In this document: piece by piece, positions 44,098 to 52,310 of the stretch
Position numbering within the stretch: the first letter of the stretch is position 1
Layout of the letters: each line of letters opens with the position of its first letter
From: Paludibaculum fermentans
GTDB lineage: Bacteria; Acidobacteriota; Terriglobia; Bryobacterales; Bryobacteraceae
Assembly (NCBI RefSeq): GCF_015277775.1
Contig: NZ_CP063849.1
Location: 992,001 to 1,056,000 of the forward strand
DNA: 64,000 nucleotides
Direction of reading: 5' to 3'
Program-made: the position numbers and the translations under genes
Notes under the pieces: model-generated
The model's database searches: none
Told to the model about the DNA's origin: nothing
The model's input: only the letters and a program-made list of their open reading frames with translations

Positions 44098-46425
44098 CTA
44101 CTGATACAGCAGATACTTCGCCCGCTTCTCCAGAAAAGGCTGCAGCTCTTCCTGTAGCTTTGGTTCCAGATTCCTCGGATCTTCCCCTCGTCCGATCGCC
44201 TCCATCGTTTCGTTTGAACCAATTAGGTTGCGGTTCAGGTTCACGTCGATCTTCCCCGGATAGAGCTTCTGCAAAGCGACAGCCAGTTCCAGCCCCAGCC
44301 GCAGCGAAGAGAATCCTTCCCTGTCCAGGATCACAAACCGGACGCCCTGCACAAGTTTTCCCTTCAGATTCGAGGCCGCCGGTGTGAATCGCGTCGGATA
44401 GAACCTTACCCCAGGCACCATCCGGTGGTTCAAGTACGCTGCCAACTGAGGACCGTTGATCCAGTCTGCCCCCACCTGCTCGAACGGGGCGTCCGTCCCG
44501 CGCCCCACCGAATAATTCTTGGCGTATTCGAGCATCCCGATGCCGGGATAAAGCAGCGCCGCAGTGAGGCTGCGCATATTCGGTGAAGGATCCACCCACC
44601 CCAGGGTTGTGGCATCAAACCAGTCGGCCCTTCTCCAATTTTTCAGCTTTACTACTTCCAGCCGGGCATGGATCCCGTCTTCCTCGTTCAGAAACCGGGC
44701 CAGTTCCCCCATGGTCATGCCATGCCGCAGCGGAAGTGTAGCGCAGCCTACAAACGAAAGCTTGTCTTCCTCCAGGACCGGACCCTCGACATGCAGGCCT
44801 GTGATGGGGTTTGGGCGGTCCAGTATCAGAATCGGAATTTTTGCGGCGGCAGCCGCCTTCATCGCGTTCTTCATTGTGGAAGGATATGTGTAGAATCTCG
44901 TACCGATATCCTGAATATCGAACACCAGTACCTCTACACCCTTGAGTACCGACTGCCCCGGCGTGCGGTCTTCCCCTTTGTAAAGACTGTAAACTGGAAG
45001 ACCTGTTTTGTCGTCTTTTGCATTTGCGACGTTCTCCTGGTCTTCCTTGCCTGAAATCCCATGTTCCGGCGAGAACAGCGCCGTCAATTTCACTCCGCCC
45101 GCCAGCATAACGTCGATATTCCGCTCGCCGGTGCGGGTAAGTCCCGTGTGATTCGTGATCAGGCCCACGCGCTTGCCGGCCAGCCGCGCGAACCTTTCCT
45201 GCACCAGAACATCAATACCTGTTAATGTTTCAACGGTCCGTCCCACTGCCCGCGCTGGCAGCAACTCATTGAATCCAGTGAGGTTGACATTCTGAACGTC
45301 GATGCCTGCCGCCGCCGCCGCAATGGTCGCCACCTTGGCCCGCAACGCCGTGGTCGCCGGCCGCAGATGCGGGTGGACGCTGTTGGTGAGTAGGATGACG
45401 TAGGTCTTAGTGTAAGGATCCATCCAAATGGACGTACCGGTAAATCCCGTATGTCCATAACTTCCGATGGGAAATAATTCCCCTCGATTGCCAGAGAACG
45501 GCGAGTCGATATCCCAGCCCAGCCCGCGCATGGTCGTCTGCAGGGGTGGGGTCTGCGGCTCAGTGAACTTCCTCACCGTCAGTGGCGAAACGACTCGCGA
45601 GCCTTCCACCTGGCCCAGATTCAGCATGAAAGTGGCAAATCTCGAGAGATCCATGGCGGTCGTGAACAGCCCGGCATGGCCCGCCACGCCCCCCATGAAG
45701 CGGCAGGTGGGGTCGTGCACGACACCACGCAGCACCGCGCCCTTCCACATCTCGGTGGGGGCGATTCGAGGCTTCCACGAGGCTGGCGGATTGAACATCG
45801 ATTCCTTCATGCCCAACGGTAGGAAGATCTCCCGCCGCGCGTACTCGTCCAGCGGTACACCACTCACTTTATGGACAATCTCGCCGAGCAGCTCGAAATT
45901 GATGTCGGAGTAGATCATGCGCTCACCGGGCTCGGCCACCGGCTTGTCCACCAGCGCCTTGGAGATGCCCGTTTCGTAACCCGACCATTCCGGTGTCAGG
46001 GTGAGGTCTGGCCGCAGGCCAGAGAAGTGCGTCAGCAACTGCCGGATCGTGATGTCACTCTTGCCGCCCTGAAAGCCCGGCAAATATACAGTCACCTTGT
46101 CGTTCAGCCGGATGCGTCCCTCGTCAAAGAGCTTCATGATCGACGAGGTGGTGGCGACCACCTTGGTCAGCGAGGCCGCGTCGAAGATCGTGTCCAGCGT
46201 CATGGGCTCCACGGACGGCACCAACGCCCGATTGCCATAGGCCTTGAAGTGCAGGATCCTGCCCGGCTGCCCGATCAGGGCGACGGCGCCGGGAATCCGG
46301 TCTTCCTTAATGGCTTCTTCGATTACGCGGTCCACATCCGGCGATGCCGAATAGGAAACGGGCGCCTGAGCCAGTAGCGTCTGCGCCACGAGAGCGCACA
46401 GCGGAGCGAGTTGTATCAACTTCAT
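44098..46425 (-). CDS. Serine hydrolase (beta-lactamase fold) fused to NamZ-type exo-muramidase (DUF1343)
   Basis: The 775-residue secreted protein starts with a signal peptide (LIQLAPLCALVAQTLLAQ). The first domain (about 25-370) has class C beta-lactamase/DD-peptidase motifs: SLTK (S85, K88), YSD (Y172) and HTG near 325. The second (about 403-773) is a DUF1343/NamZ domain (RVGLITNHTGLTRTGERNID, LFSPEHGISGKEDQ, VFDIQDIGTRFYTYPSTM, LDRPNPITG, GVRFVILDR). NamZ of Bacillus subtilis is an exo-N-acetylmuramidase encoded next to AmiE, a beta-lactamase-fold amidase. A single chain that both releases MurNAc and trims its peptide is the inferred role. It overlaps the next gene by 4 bp. Confidence 0.92.
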   Translation of the reverse strand: MKLIQLAPLCALVAQTLLAQAPVSYSASPDVDRVIEEAIKEDRIPGAVALIGQPGRILHFKAYGNRALVPSVEPMTLDTIFDAASLTKVVATTSSIMKLFDEGRIRLNDKVTVYLPGFQGGKSDITIRQLLTHFSGLRPDLTLTPEWSGYETGISKALVDKPVAEPGERMIYSDINFELLGEIVHKVSGVPLDEYARREIFLPLGMKESMFNPPASWKPRIAPTEMWKGAVLRGVVHDPTCRFMGGVAGHAGLFTTAMDLSRFATFMLNLGQVEGSRVVSPLTVRKFTEPQTPPLQTTMRGLGWDIDSPFSGNRGELFPIGSYGHTGFTGTSIWMDPYTKTYVILLTNSVHPHLRPATTALRAKVATIAAAAAGIDVQNVNLTGFNELLPARAVGRTVETLTGIDVLVQERFARLAGKRVGLITNHTGLTRTGERNIDVMLAGGVKLTALFSPEHGISGKEDQENVANAKDDKTGLPVYSLYKGEDRTPGQSVLKGVEVLVFDIQDIGTRFYTYPSTMKNAMKAAAAAKIPILILDRPNPITGLHVEGPVLEEDKLSFVGCATLPLRHGMTMGELARFLNEEDGIHARLEVVKLKNWRRADWFDATTLGWVDPSPNMRSLTAALLYPGIGMLEYAKNYSVGRGTDAPFEQVGADWINGPQLAAYLNHRMVPGVRFYPTRFTPAASNLKGKLVQGVRFVILDREGFSSLRLGLELAVALQKLYPGKIDVNLNRNLIGSNETMEAIGRGEDPRNLEPKLQEELQPFLEKRAKYLLYQ

Positions 46426-46712
46426 TGCAGTTTCTTCGCGAACGATTCCATCAGTCCGGCCAGTTCCAGGTCTTTCTTCGTGATGCCGCCGGCGTCGTGC
46501 GTGGAGAGGTCCACCACCACGCGGTTGTAGACGTTAAACCACTCAGGATGGTGGCCCATGCGCTCAGCGGAGGTCGCAGCCAGGGCCATAAACCCAAAGG
46601 CGTGTGTGAAGTCCGGGAACTTATACTCCCGATGCAGCTTGCCATCCGCCAATTTCCATTCAGGCAGCTTGGCCAAGCCCGCCCGCAGTTGTACCGCAGT
46701 CAGTTTCTTCAT
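46422..46712 (-). CDS. phhB: 4a-hydroxytetrahydrobiopterin dehydratase (pterin carbinolamine dehydratase)
   Basis: Dehydrates 4a-hydroxytetrahydropterin to quinonoid dihydropterin. The 96-residue protein has the family motif GHHPEWFNVYNRVVVDLSTH, with active-site histidines in HHPEW and THDAGG, and the start LTAVQLRAGLAKLPEWKL. The ATG has four bases between it and the stop of the upstream SDR gene; its own stop overlaps the following fusion gene. Together with the SDR it could recycle a pterin cofactor. Confidence 0.93.
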   Translation of the reverse strand: MKKLTAVQLRAGLAKLPEWKLADGKLHREYKFPDFTHAFGFMALAATSAERMGHHPEWFNVYNRVVVDLSTHDAGGITKKDLELAGLMESFAKKLQ

Positions 46713-46715
46713 CGA

Positions 46716-47402
46716 CTAAGCCTTTCCATAGACAGGAATCAAAGCGCCACTCACGTCCGCTGAGGCGTCCGAGGCCAGCCACACCAGCAGTCCGGCAATC
46801 GAATCCGGCTTCACCCACCTGGTGAAATCCGCGTCCGGCATGGCCGCCCGGTTCGCAGCCGTGTCGATTGTCGAAGGCATCACGACATTCGCCGTGATGC
46901 CGGTAAACTTGTTCTCCGCCGCGATGACCTGCACCAGGGAGTCCAGCGCCGCCTTTGAGGCCGCATACGCGGAAAGCCCGGCTGGCGCTGTCTCTCCGGC
47001 GCGCGAGCCAATCGCGATAATCCGCCCGCGTCCAGCGGCCCGCATCGGTTTCAGCGCGGCCCGGAACACGAGGAACGGCGCCCGTGTATTCAGCGCAAAC
47101 ATCTTATCCCAGGTCTGTTCCGACGTATCCTGCGTCTCACCGTCCGTCGCAAACCCGCCCAGCACGTGCACCACGCCGTCCAATTGACCACGTGCTTCCA
47201 GCACCGTCCGTACCGCGGCCTCCGCGCCTTCCGCCGTTGTCAGGTCAGCGGGCACCGCCAATTGTGCGGGATTGGAACTGTCTACTTTCCGCGCCGACGC
47301 CGCAACAAATGCGCCGGCTTCCACGAATGCGGCTGTCACGGCTTCGCCCAGTCCGCCTGTCGCACCGGTTATCAGTATGGTCTTGCCCAGGAGCAGCTTC
47401 AT
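46716..47402 (-). CDS. SDR family oxidoreductase resembling dihydropteridine reductase
   Basis: The 228-residue protein has the Rossmann motif TGATGGLGEAV, then VVHVLGGFA, and the catalytic YAASK (YxxxK) after IAIGSRAGE. The C-terminal segment VVMPSTIDTAANRAAMPDAD, followed by FTRW, closely resembles quinonoid dihydropteridine reductase (compare LDT-xx-NR-xx-MP-x-ADF in the animal enzyme). The neighbouring pterin carbinolamine dehydratase supports that role: reducing q-dihydropterin to tetrahydropterin with NAD(P)H. No aromatic amino-acid hydroxylase is in the window. Confidence 0.82.
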   Translation of the reverse strand: MKLLLGKTILITGATGGLGEAVTAAFVEAGAFVAASARKVDSSNPAQLAVPADLTTAEGAEAAVRTVLEARGQLDGVVHVLGGFATDGETQDTSEQTWDKMFALNTRAPFLVFRAALKPMRAAGRGRIIAIGSRAGETAPAGLSAYAASKAALDSLVQVIAAENKFTGITANVVMPSTIDTAANRAAMPDADFTRWVKPDSIAGLLVWLASDASADVSGALIPVYGKA

Positions 47403-48654
47403 GAAATCTCATTATGATGGAGTGGTGTCTAAACCTCTACCGCGCCTGCGCATGGACCTCGACTTCATGCCTTCCCCCGTCGAGGACCGGCCTGGCCTGC
47501 TGATGCGTGACCCGTTCCACTACTCCGACGTCACGCTCATCATCCCGCCGCCCCTCGTGCCCGTCCTCTCCATGTTCGACGGAGAACAGACCGAGGACGC
47601 CATGTGCCGTGTCCTGCTCGAAATGACCGGCGATGTCCGCGTCGGCGAGCTGCAGCGCCACCTGCTGGAATCTCTCGATCAGGCGGGCTTCCTCGAGGGC
47701 GAACGATTCGATGAGATGCGCGCCGCGACGGAGCGGGCTTTCGCCGAGTCCGGCATCCGCGAACCGGCCCACGCCAACGTCGCCTATCCGGGCGATCCCG
47801 CCGAACTCGCCGCCTGGATGACCGAGAATATGGACAGCGGCGGCGCCCGCCCTGCCGCGGCAGCCGGCGGACTCATCGGCATCGCCGCTCCGCACGTCAG
47901 CCCCGACGGTGGTTGGGATTCCTACCGCGCCGCCTATCAGGCCCTCACGCCTGATCTCGCCGACAAGACCTTCATCGTCCTGGGTACGTCGCACTATGGC
48001 CAGCCTGAGACGTTTGGTCTCACCCGTAAGCAGTTCGTCACGCCGTTCGGTACGGCCCAGACCGATCTCGATCTGGTGAACCGCCTCGCCGCCAAGGCGC
48101 CTCGCGCGGTCCGCATGGAAGATTACTGCCATGCGATCGAGCATTCCATCGAATTCCAGATCGTGTTCCTGCAGTCGATCTATGGCCCCAACGTGAAGGT
48201 GCTCCCCATCCTGTGCGGCCCGTTCGGGAAGAGTCTCTACGTGGGCGGAAAGCCCGAGGACGACGACGGCGTAGCCGAGTTCTTCGAGGCTCTCGGTGAT
48301 CTCTACGCCCGAGAGGCCCAGCGGTTGCACTGGGTGCTCGGTGTCGACATGGCCCACATGGGCCGCCGCTACGGTGACGAGCTTGTGGCGGAAGCGCATA
48401 CCGGCGAGATGCTGGCCGTGGCAGCACGGGATAAGGAGCGCATCGAACAACTGGCGCTCGGCGACGCTCGGGGCTTCTGGGATCGCGTCCAGCCCAACCA
48501 CGATGACCTGAAGTGGTGCGGCAGCGCCCCCTTCTACACGTTCCTCAGCAGCGTCCCTCAGGCGGTCGGTCAGCTCCGGCACTACGAGCACTGGAACATC
48601 GACCCGGAGAGTGTCGTCAGTTTTGGCGCCATGGCATTTCACAAGGATATGTGA
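47401..48654 (+). CDS. Memo-family (AmmeMemoRadiSam system protein B-like) protein
   Basis: The 417-residue protein has an N-terminal domain of about 130 residues (PRLRMDLDFMPSPVEDRPGL...) like small winged-helix/PqqD modules, then a Memo domain: GIAAPHVSPDGG, VLGTSHYG, HAIEHSIEFQIVFLQ, VLPILCGPFG, WVLGVDMAHMG and CGSAPFYTFL supply the histidine and cysteine metal ligands. The ATG at 47401 has AGGAG 7 nt upstream; it overlaps the divergent SDR start. Memo proteins bind copper or iron and relate to extradiol dioxygenases; the cellular role here is unknown. Confidence 0.88.
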   Translation: MKSHYDGVVSKPLPRLRMDLDFMPSPVEDRPGLLMRDPFHYSDVTLIIPPPLVPVLSMFDGEQTEDAMCRVLLEMTGDVRVGELQRHLLESLDQAGFLEGERFDEMRAATERAFAESGIREPAHANVAYPGDPAELAAWMTENMDSGGARPAAAAGGLIGIAAPHVSPDGGWDSYRAAYQALTPDLADKTFIVLGTSHYGQPETFGLTRKQFVTPFGTAQTDLDLVNRLAAKAPRAVRMEDYCHAIEHSIEFQIVFLQSIYGPNVKVLPILCGPFGKSLYVGGKPEDDDGVAEFFEALGDLYAREAQRLHWVLGVDMAHMGRRYGDELVAEAHTGEMLAVAARDKERIEQLALGDARGFWDRVQPNHDDLKWCGSAPFYTFLSSVPQAVGQLRHYEHWNIDPESVVSFGAMAFHKDM

Positions 48655-48764
48655 GTACTAGTACAATAAAGACACGTCCTATATCCCTCAGGGGATAGTC
48701 AGTTCATGAGGGGGACTAGACAATAAAGGGGTAGAGAACAAGTTTCTCCTCCTCCAAATTAAAC

Positions 48765-48803
48765 GGCCGGCCATCACCTCCTCCGATGACCGGCCAGTTT
48801 TTT
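48765..48803 (+). terminator. Intrinsic terminator after the Memo gene
   Basis: GGCCGG and CCGGCC stem with an inner ATC/GAT pair around CACCTCCTCC-type loop, followed by six T residues at 48798-48803. Confidence 0.85.
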
Positions 48804-48820
48804 GCCCCGGCACAAACAGA

Positions 48821-48887
48821 ACCGCCCCCTGGCTGTCGCAATCGCCGCGCCGGATCCGGCTGCGAACTGCGACCCCAAGGGGGCGGT
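48821..48887. repeat. Three-tier nested palindrome
   Basis: ACCGCCCCC (48821-48829) pairs with GGGGGCGGT (48879-48887); inside it GTCGCA (48835-48840) pairs with TGCGAC (48868-48873); the centre is the 12-bp perfect palindrome GCCGGATCCGGC (48849-48860). It lies 29 bp beyond the stop of the minus-strand gene and may end its transcript, though the following T-tract is poor. Confidence 0.55.
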
Positions 48888-48915
48888 GGCTGACTCCTAA
48901 GTCTTTACTTCCCAG

Positions 48916-50091
48916 TTAGTTCGGAACGCCGGCCATCCAATAGCCGGGCCGCGTCCGCACCTTCAGGCCGGGCCGGTTCACGGTCACCTGGATCTTGTGG
49001 AACCCGCCTTCGATTTTGTTATTCGGCGAGTAAGACAAAATGTACTGCGCACGTATCTCTGAGCCGATGGCCGCAATCGCATTCTCCAGATCTTTCTGGG
49101 ACATGAACGAATACTCCCGCCCACCAGTGAACTGCGTGTAGACCTCGGCTGGATTCTTGATGAAAATGGCCTTGGTCGCCGTGAAAATCTCTTCGATCAC
49201 CGGAACGAAGTCCACTCCATAGCCGGGGGCGCCGAACACCTGGCTCTGCGTCGTCGGATCGTTGCTGACGATGCCGGGCATCGGGCGCGAGCCCGGAGGG
49301 AAAGGGTTGGGCCGTGGAACGCCGGGCTTCTCGCCAAAGCGCGTGATGATGCGGCTGATGTTCAGCGTGAACACGTCGATGTTGTACAACTGGAGCTCGG
49401 TGGCCACTTCCTTCACCTTGGCTTCGCTCGAGCGGTCCATCGTCTCGGAAACCAGCAGAATCGTCTTGCGGCGGTCTTTCTTCGACCGCAACATGTGGGC
49501 TGCTTCCTGGATGGAGTCGTTCAACCGGCTGGTCCGGCTGCCCGGCTTCAGCTTCTCCACCGCGGCGTTGATCTTCTCGGCATCGTTCGTGAAATCCTGC
49601 AAAACCTCCACGCGATGGTCGAAGCCGATCACGGCCGCCTCGCCGTCCTGGCCAATCAGCAGGTCGTGCATGACGTTGCCCATCTGCTTGATCTTCGGCA
49701 GCACCATATCCACGTTGCTGCTGCGCTGGATGCAGACCACCATCGACAACGGCAGGAACGTGACGTCGCGGCTGATCTGCTGCGCCTTTTCGTTGTCCAG
49801 CAGGACGAAGTCCTGCGGTTTCAACCCGTTGACGGTGTTGCCCTTCTTGTCGGTGACCGTCGTCGGCACCAGCACGACCTGAACCTGCGTCCGGAATACG
49901 GTATCGCCTTCGTCTGCCTTCTGGGCGTCGGGCTTTTGCCCTTCGTCCTTAGGCGCCGGCGTCCCCGGAGCAACCCTCTTCTGGTCTGGCGGTTTGGGGG
50001 CCGGTGTGCCCGGCATGATCCTCGTCTGCGTCTGCGCCGGCAGCATGGGCAGCAGACAGATGGTGGCGATCAAAAGGACGATTCTCATCAT
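48916..50091 (-). CDS. Secreted VWFA-type domain protein
   Basis: The 391-residue protein has a signal peptide (RIVLLIATICLLPMLPAQTQ) and a Pro/Lys-rich linker with the repeat PGTPAPK. A VWFA-related domain follows: VLVPTTVTDKKGNTVNGLKP, FVLLDNEKAQQIS, MVVCIQRSSNVDMVLPKI, IGFDHRVEVLQDFT and KTILLVSETMDRSSEAK. The normal MIDAS DxSxS appears as QRSSN, so metal binding is doubtful. The C-terminus IQVTVNRPGLKVRTRPGYW is typical of this acidobacterial VWFA family. Role unknown; ATG at 50091 has no strong ribosome-binding site. Confidence 0.82.
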   Translation of the reverse strand: MMRIVLLIATICLLPMLPAQTQTRIMPGTPAPKPPDQKRVAPGTPAPKDEGQKPDAQKADEGDTVFRTQVQVVLVPTTVTDKKGNTVNGLKPQDFVLLDNEKAQQISRDVTFLPLSMVVCIQRSSNVDMVLPKIKQMGNVMHDLLIGQDGEAAVIGFDHRVEVLQDFTNDAEKINAAVEKLKPGSRTSRLNDSIQEAAHMLRSKKDRRKTILLVSETMDRSSEAKVKEVATELQLYNIDVFTLNISRIITRFGEKPGVPRPNPFPPGSRPMPGIVSNDPTTQSQVFGAPGYGVDFVPVIEEIFTATKAIFIKNPAEVYTQFTGGREYSFMSQKDLENAIAAIGSEIRAQYILSYSPNNKIEGGFHKIQVTVNRPGLKVRTRPGYWMAGVPN

Positions 50092-50111
50092 AGAGTTGGA
50101 TGCTTCAGGAC

Positions 50112-50618
50112 CTACCGGCGTTTCGATTCGTCTGGACCCGCTTCGGAATGGGCGGTGTTGCCCGCCAGCAATTCCACAATGTGGGGTACGAGATCCAAGA
50201 TAGCATCCATCGACTGCCGGGCTCCCTTGGGCGATCCCGGCAGGTTCACGATGAGACACTGCCCCCTCGTTCCAGCTACAGCGCGCGACAAAACGGCCCT
50301 CCGCGTGTACTTTAGGCCGGCCGTTCGCATGATCTCGCCCAATCCGGGCAACTCCTTCTCCAGCACTGCCTTAGTGGCTTCCGGAGTGACATCCCGGGTG
50401 GCCACGCCCGTGCCGCCGGTGGTCAGGATGAGCTCGCATCGGGGGCTCCACTCCGCCACGGCTGCACTAATCTGCACGGCCTCGTCAGGCAAGGCTTGCC
50501 TGTGGACCACCGTCCAGCCTTGAGACTCGCAGAGTCCGGCCAACTCCGGTCCGGATAGGTCTTCCCGCGTCCCGGCACAGGTGGAATCAGAAATGGTGAG
50601 AACGGCCGCCCGGATCAC
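50112..50618 (-). CDS. MogA/MoaB family molybdopterin adenylyltransferase
   Basis: A 168-residue MoCF_biosynth-domain protein: [40 protein letters not shown], the GGTGV and RDVTPEAT molybdopterin-binding signatures, and [17 protein letters not shown]. It adenylates molybdopterin before molybdenum insertion. It overlaps moaC by 4 bp and is the last gene of the moeA-moaC-mog/moaB group. Whether it is the MogA or the MoaB type cannot be told from motifs alone. Confidence 0.92.
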   Translation of the reverse strand: MIRAAVLTISDSTCAGTREDLSGPELAGLCESQGWTVVHRQALPDEAVQISAAVAEWSPRCELILTTGGTGVATRDVTPEATKAVLEKELPGLGEIMRTAGLKYTRRAVLSRAVAGTRGQCLIVNLPGSPKGARQSMDAILDLVPHIVELLAGNTAHSEAGPDESKRR

Positions 50619-51079
50619 CGCTTGTAGTGCCCCGACTTCCCGCCCGACTTCTCCACCAGCTCGATGCGCTCAATCGTGATCGACTTGTCCAGGGCTTTCG
50701 TCATGTCGTAAATCGTCAGTGCCGCCACGCTCACGGCCGTCAGCGCCTCCATCTCCACCCCGGTCTGCGAAGTCGTGGATACGGTGGCTTCCACCGCGAT
50801 GCCATCTTTCTTCACCTTGGCGTCCACATCAACATGCGAGAGCGCCAACGGGTGGCACAACGGAATCAGCTCGTGGGTTCGTTTCGCCGCCATGATCCCG
50901 GCGATCCGCGCCACTTCCAGCGGATTCCCTTTGGGGTTGTCAGGCAGGGCCTTCAGCACCGCCGCCTTCATCCGCACAAAGCCGCGTGCCTGAGCCGTGC
51001 GCTTGGTGGCTGACTTCTCGCTGACGTCCACCATCCGCGCCACGCCCGCCTCATCGTAATGCGATAGCTTCTTCTTCAT
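50615..51079 (-). CDS. moaC: Cyclic pyranopterin monophosphate synthase
   Basis: Forms cyclic pyranopterin monophosphate with MoaA in molybdopterin synthesis. The 154-residue protein shows [20 protein letters not shown], the active-site LIPLCHPL and the segments [20 protein letters not shown] and [20 protein letters not shown] followed by KSGGKSG, all diagnostic for MoaC. The ATG at 51079 lies inside the end of moeA. Its MoaA partner is not in the window. Confidence 0.96.
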   Translation of the reverse strand: MKKKLSHYDEAGVARMVDVSEKSATKRTAQARGFVRMKAAVLKALPDNPKGNPLEVARIAGIMAAKRTHELIPLCHPLALSHVDVDAKVKKDGIAVEATVSTTSQTGVEMEALTAVSVAALTIYDMTKALDKSITIERIELVEKSGGKSGHYKR

Positions 51080-52290
51080 CGCGCCATCACTCCAATCCAA
51101 TCACCAGCCGCATACTCGCCCTTTTCCGGATCCGAGACCAGGTAAGCGTTCGCCCGGGTCAGCGCCGCGATATCGCCCGACCCTGACCACCCAATCGGCG
51201 TCAGCAATCCTTCTTCGTCCAACCGCGCCGGCAGGAACCGCGTCAAGCCGGTCTTCTGCCGGAACGGCGACTTCAGTTGCGCGCCGGTAATCGCCAGCAT
51301 CGGTTCGACGACTCCGCTGATCAGTTCCAGTGCCGCGCGGGCGAAGATCTCGAAACACACCATGGTCGACGCCGGATTCCCGGGCAATCCAAAGAAGAAC
51401 GTGCCCTGGGCTTGTCCGAACACGCACGGCTGTCCCGGCTGGATCAGCACGCGGTCGAAGTACATCTCCGCGCCGAAACTGTGCAGGGCCGTCTCGACAA
51501 GATCGTACTTGCCTGCCGAGACACCGCCCGACAGCAGCAGCACGTCGCACTCCAGGCCGTTCGCAATCAGCTCCTTGGTGATCTCCAGTTCGTCCGGAGC
51601 CACGGGCAGGACCACCGCCTCGCCTCCGGCCCGAATCACCTGCGCCGCCAGCGACCACGTGTTCGAATTCCTGATCTGATGTGGCTCCGGCTTGGTCTCC
51701 ACCTCCACCAGTTCGTCGCCGGTCGCCAGAATCGCCACGCGCGGCCGCTTGTAGACCGCCACTTCCGCCTGGCCGATCGATGCCAGCAGCGCGATCTCCG
51801 CATACCCCAGGCGGATGCCGGGCCTCAGGATCAGCGCGCCCGCCACGGCATCGCGCCCCTGTGGATTCACGTTGGCGCCCATCTCCAGTGCTTTCGGCAC
51901 ATCCACGCGATCGCCTGCCACCGTGGTGTGCTCGACCATCACGACCGTATCGGCGCCCTCAGGCACCGACGCGCCGGTCATAATCTCGACGGCTTCGCCC
52001 GGCTCCACCCGGCAATCCGAGGACTGTCCGGCCCGGACCTCTCCGACGATGGTGAAGGTGCCTGGCAGGTCGGCCGCGCGCACCGCGAACCCATCCCGCA
52101 TCGAGCGTGGTTCCGGAGGGTAGTCTCGATCCGCGAAAGCAGGTTCAGCCAGCACGCGGCCGGTGGCCTGCTCCAGCGGCAGGAATTCCATATGTGGAGT
52201 GACACGCGCGGCCCGCACGCGTGCCAGCACCTCACTCCGGGCCTTCAGAAAAGAAAGGGCTTCCACTATGCCCAGTGTAGCAGCGGCCAT
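51076..52290 (-). CDS. moeA: Molybdopterin molybdenumtransferase
   Basis: Inserts molybdenum into adenylylated molybdopterin. The 404-residue protein has the usual order: domain with [60 protein letters not shown], the MoCF_biosynth core [24 protein letters not shown], and the C-terminal domain IV with [20 protein letters not shown]. Start at ATG 52290 is tentative; an in-frame GTG lies at 52266 and neither has a good ribosome-binding site. The molybdenum hydroxylase at 13-17 kb is a plausible client. Confidence 0.95.
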   Translation of the reverse strand: MAAATLGIVEALSFLKARSEVLARVRAARVTPHMEFLPLEQATGRVLAEPAFADRDYPPEPRSMRDGFAVRAADLPGTFTIVGEVRAGQSSDCRVEPGEAVEIMTGASVPEGADTVVMVEHTTVAGDRVDVPKALEMGANVNPQGRDAVAGALILRPGIRLGYAEIALLASIGQAEVAVYKRPRVAILATGDELVEVETKPEPHQIRNSNTWSLAAQVIRAGGEAVVLPVAPDELEITKELIANGLECDVLLLSGGVSAGKYDLVETALHSFGAEMYFDRVLIQPGQPCVFGQAQGTFFFGLPGNPASTMVCFEIFARAALELISGVVEPMLAITGAQLKSPFRQKTGLTRFLPARLDEEGLLTPIGWSGSGDIAALTRANAYLVSDPEKGEYAAGDWIGVMAR

Positions 52291-52310
52291 ACAGTTGCTA
52301 CCCTGTTGGA

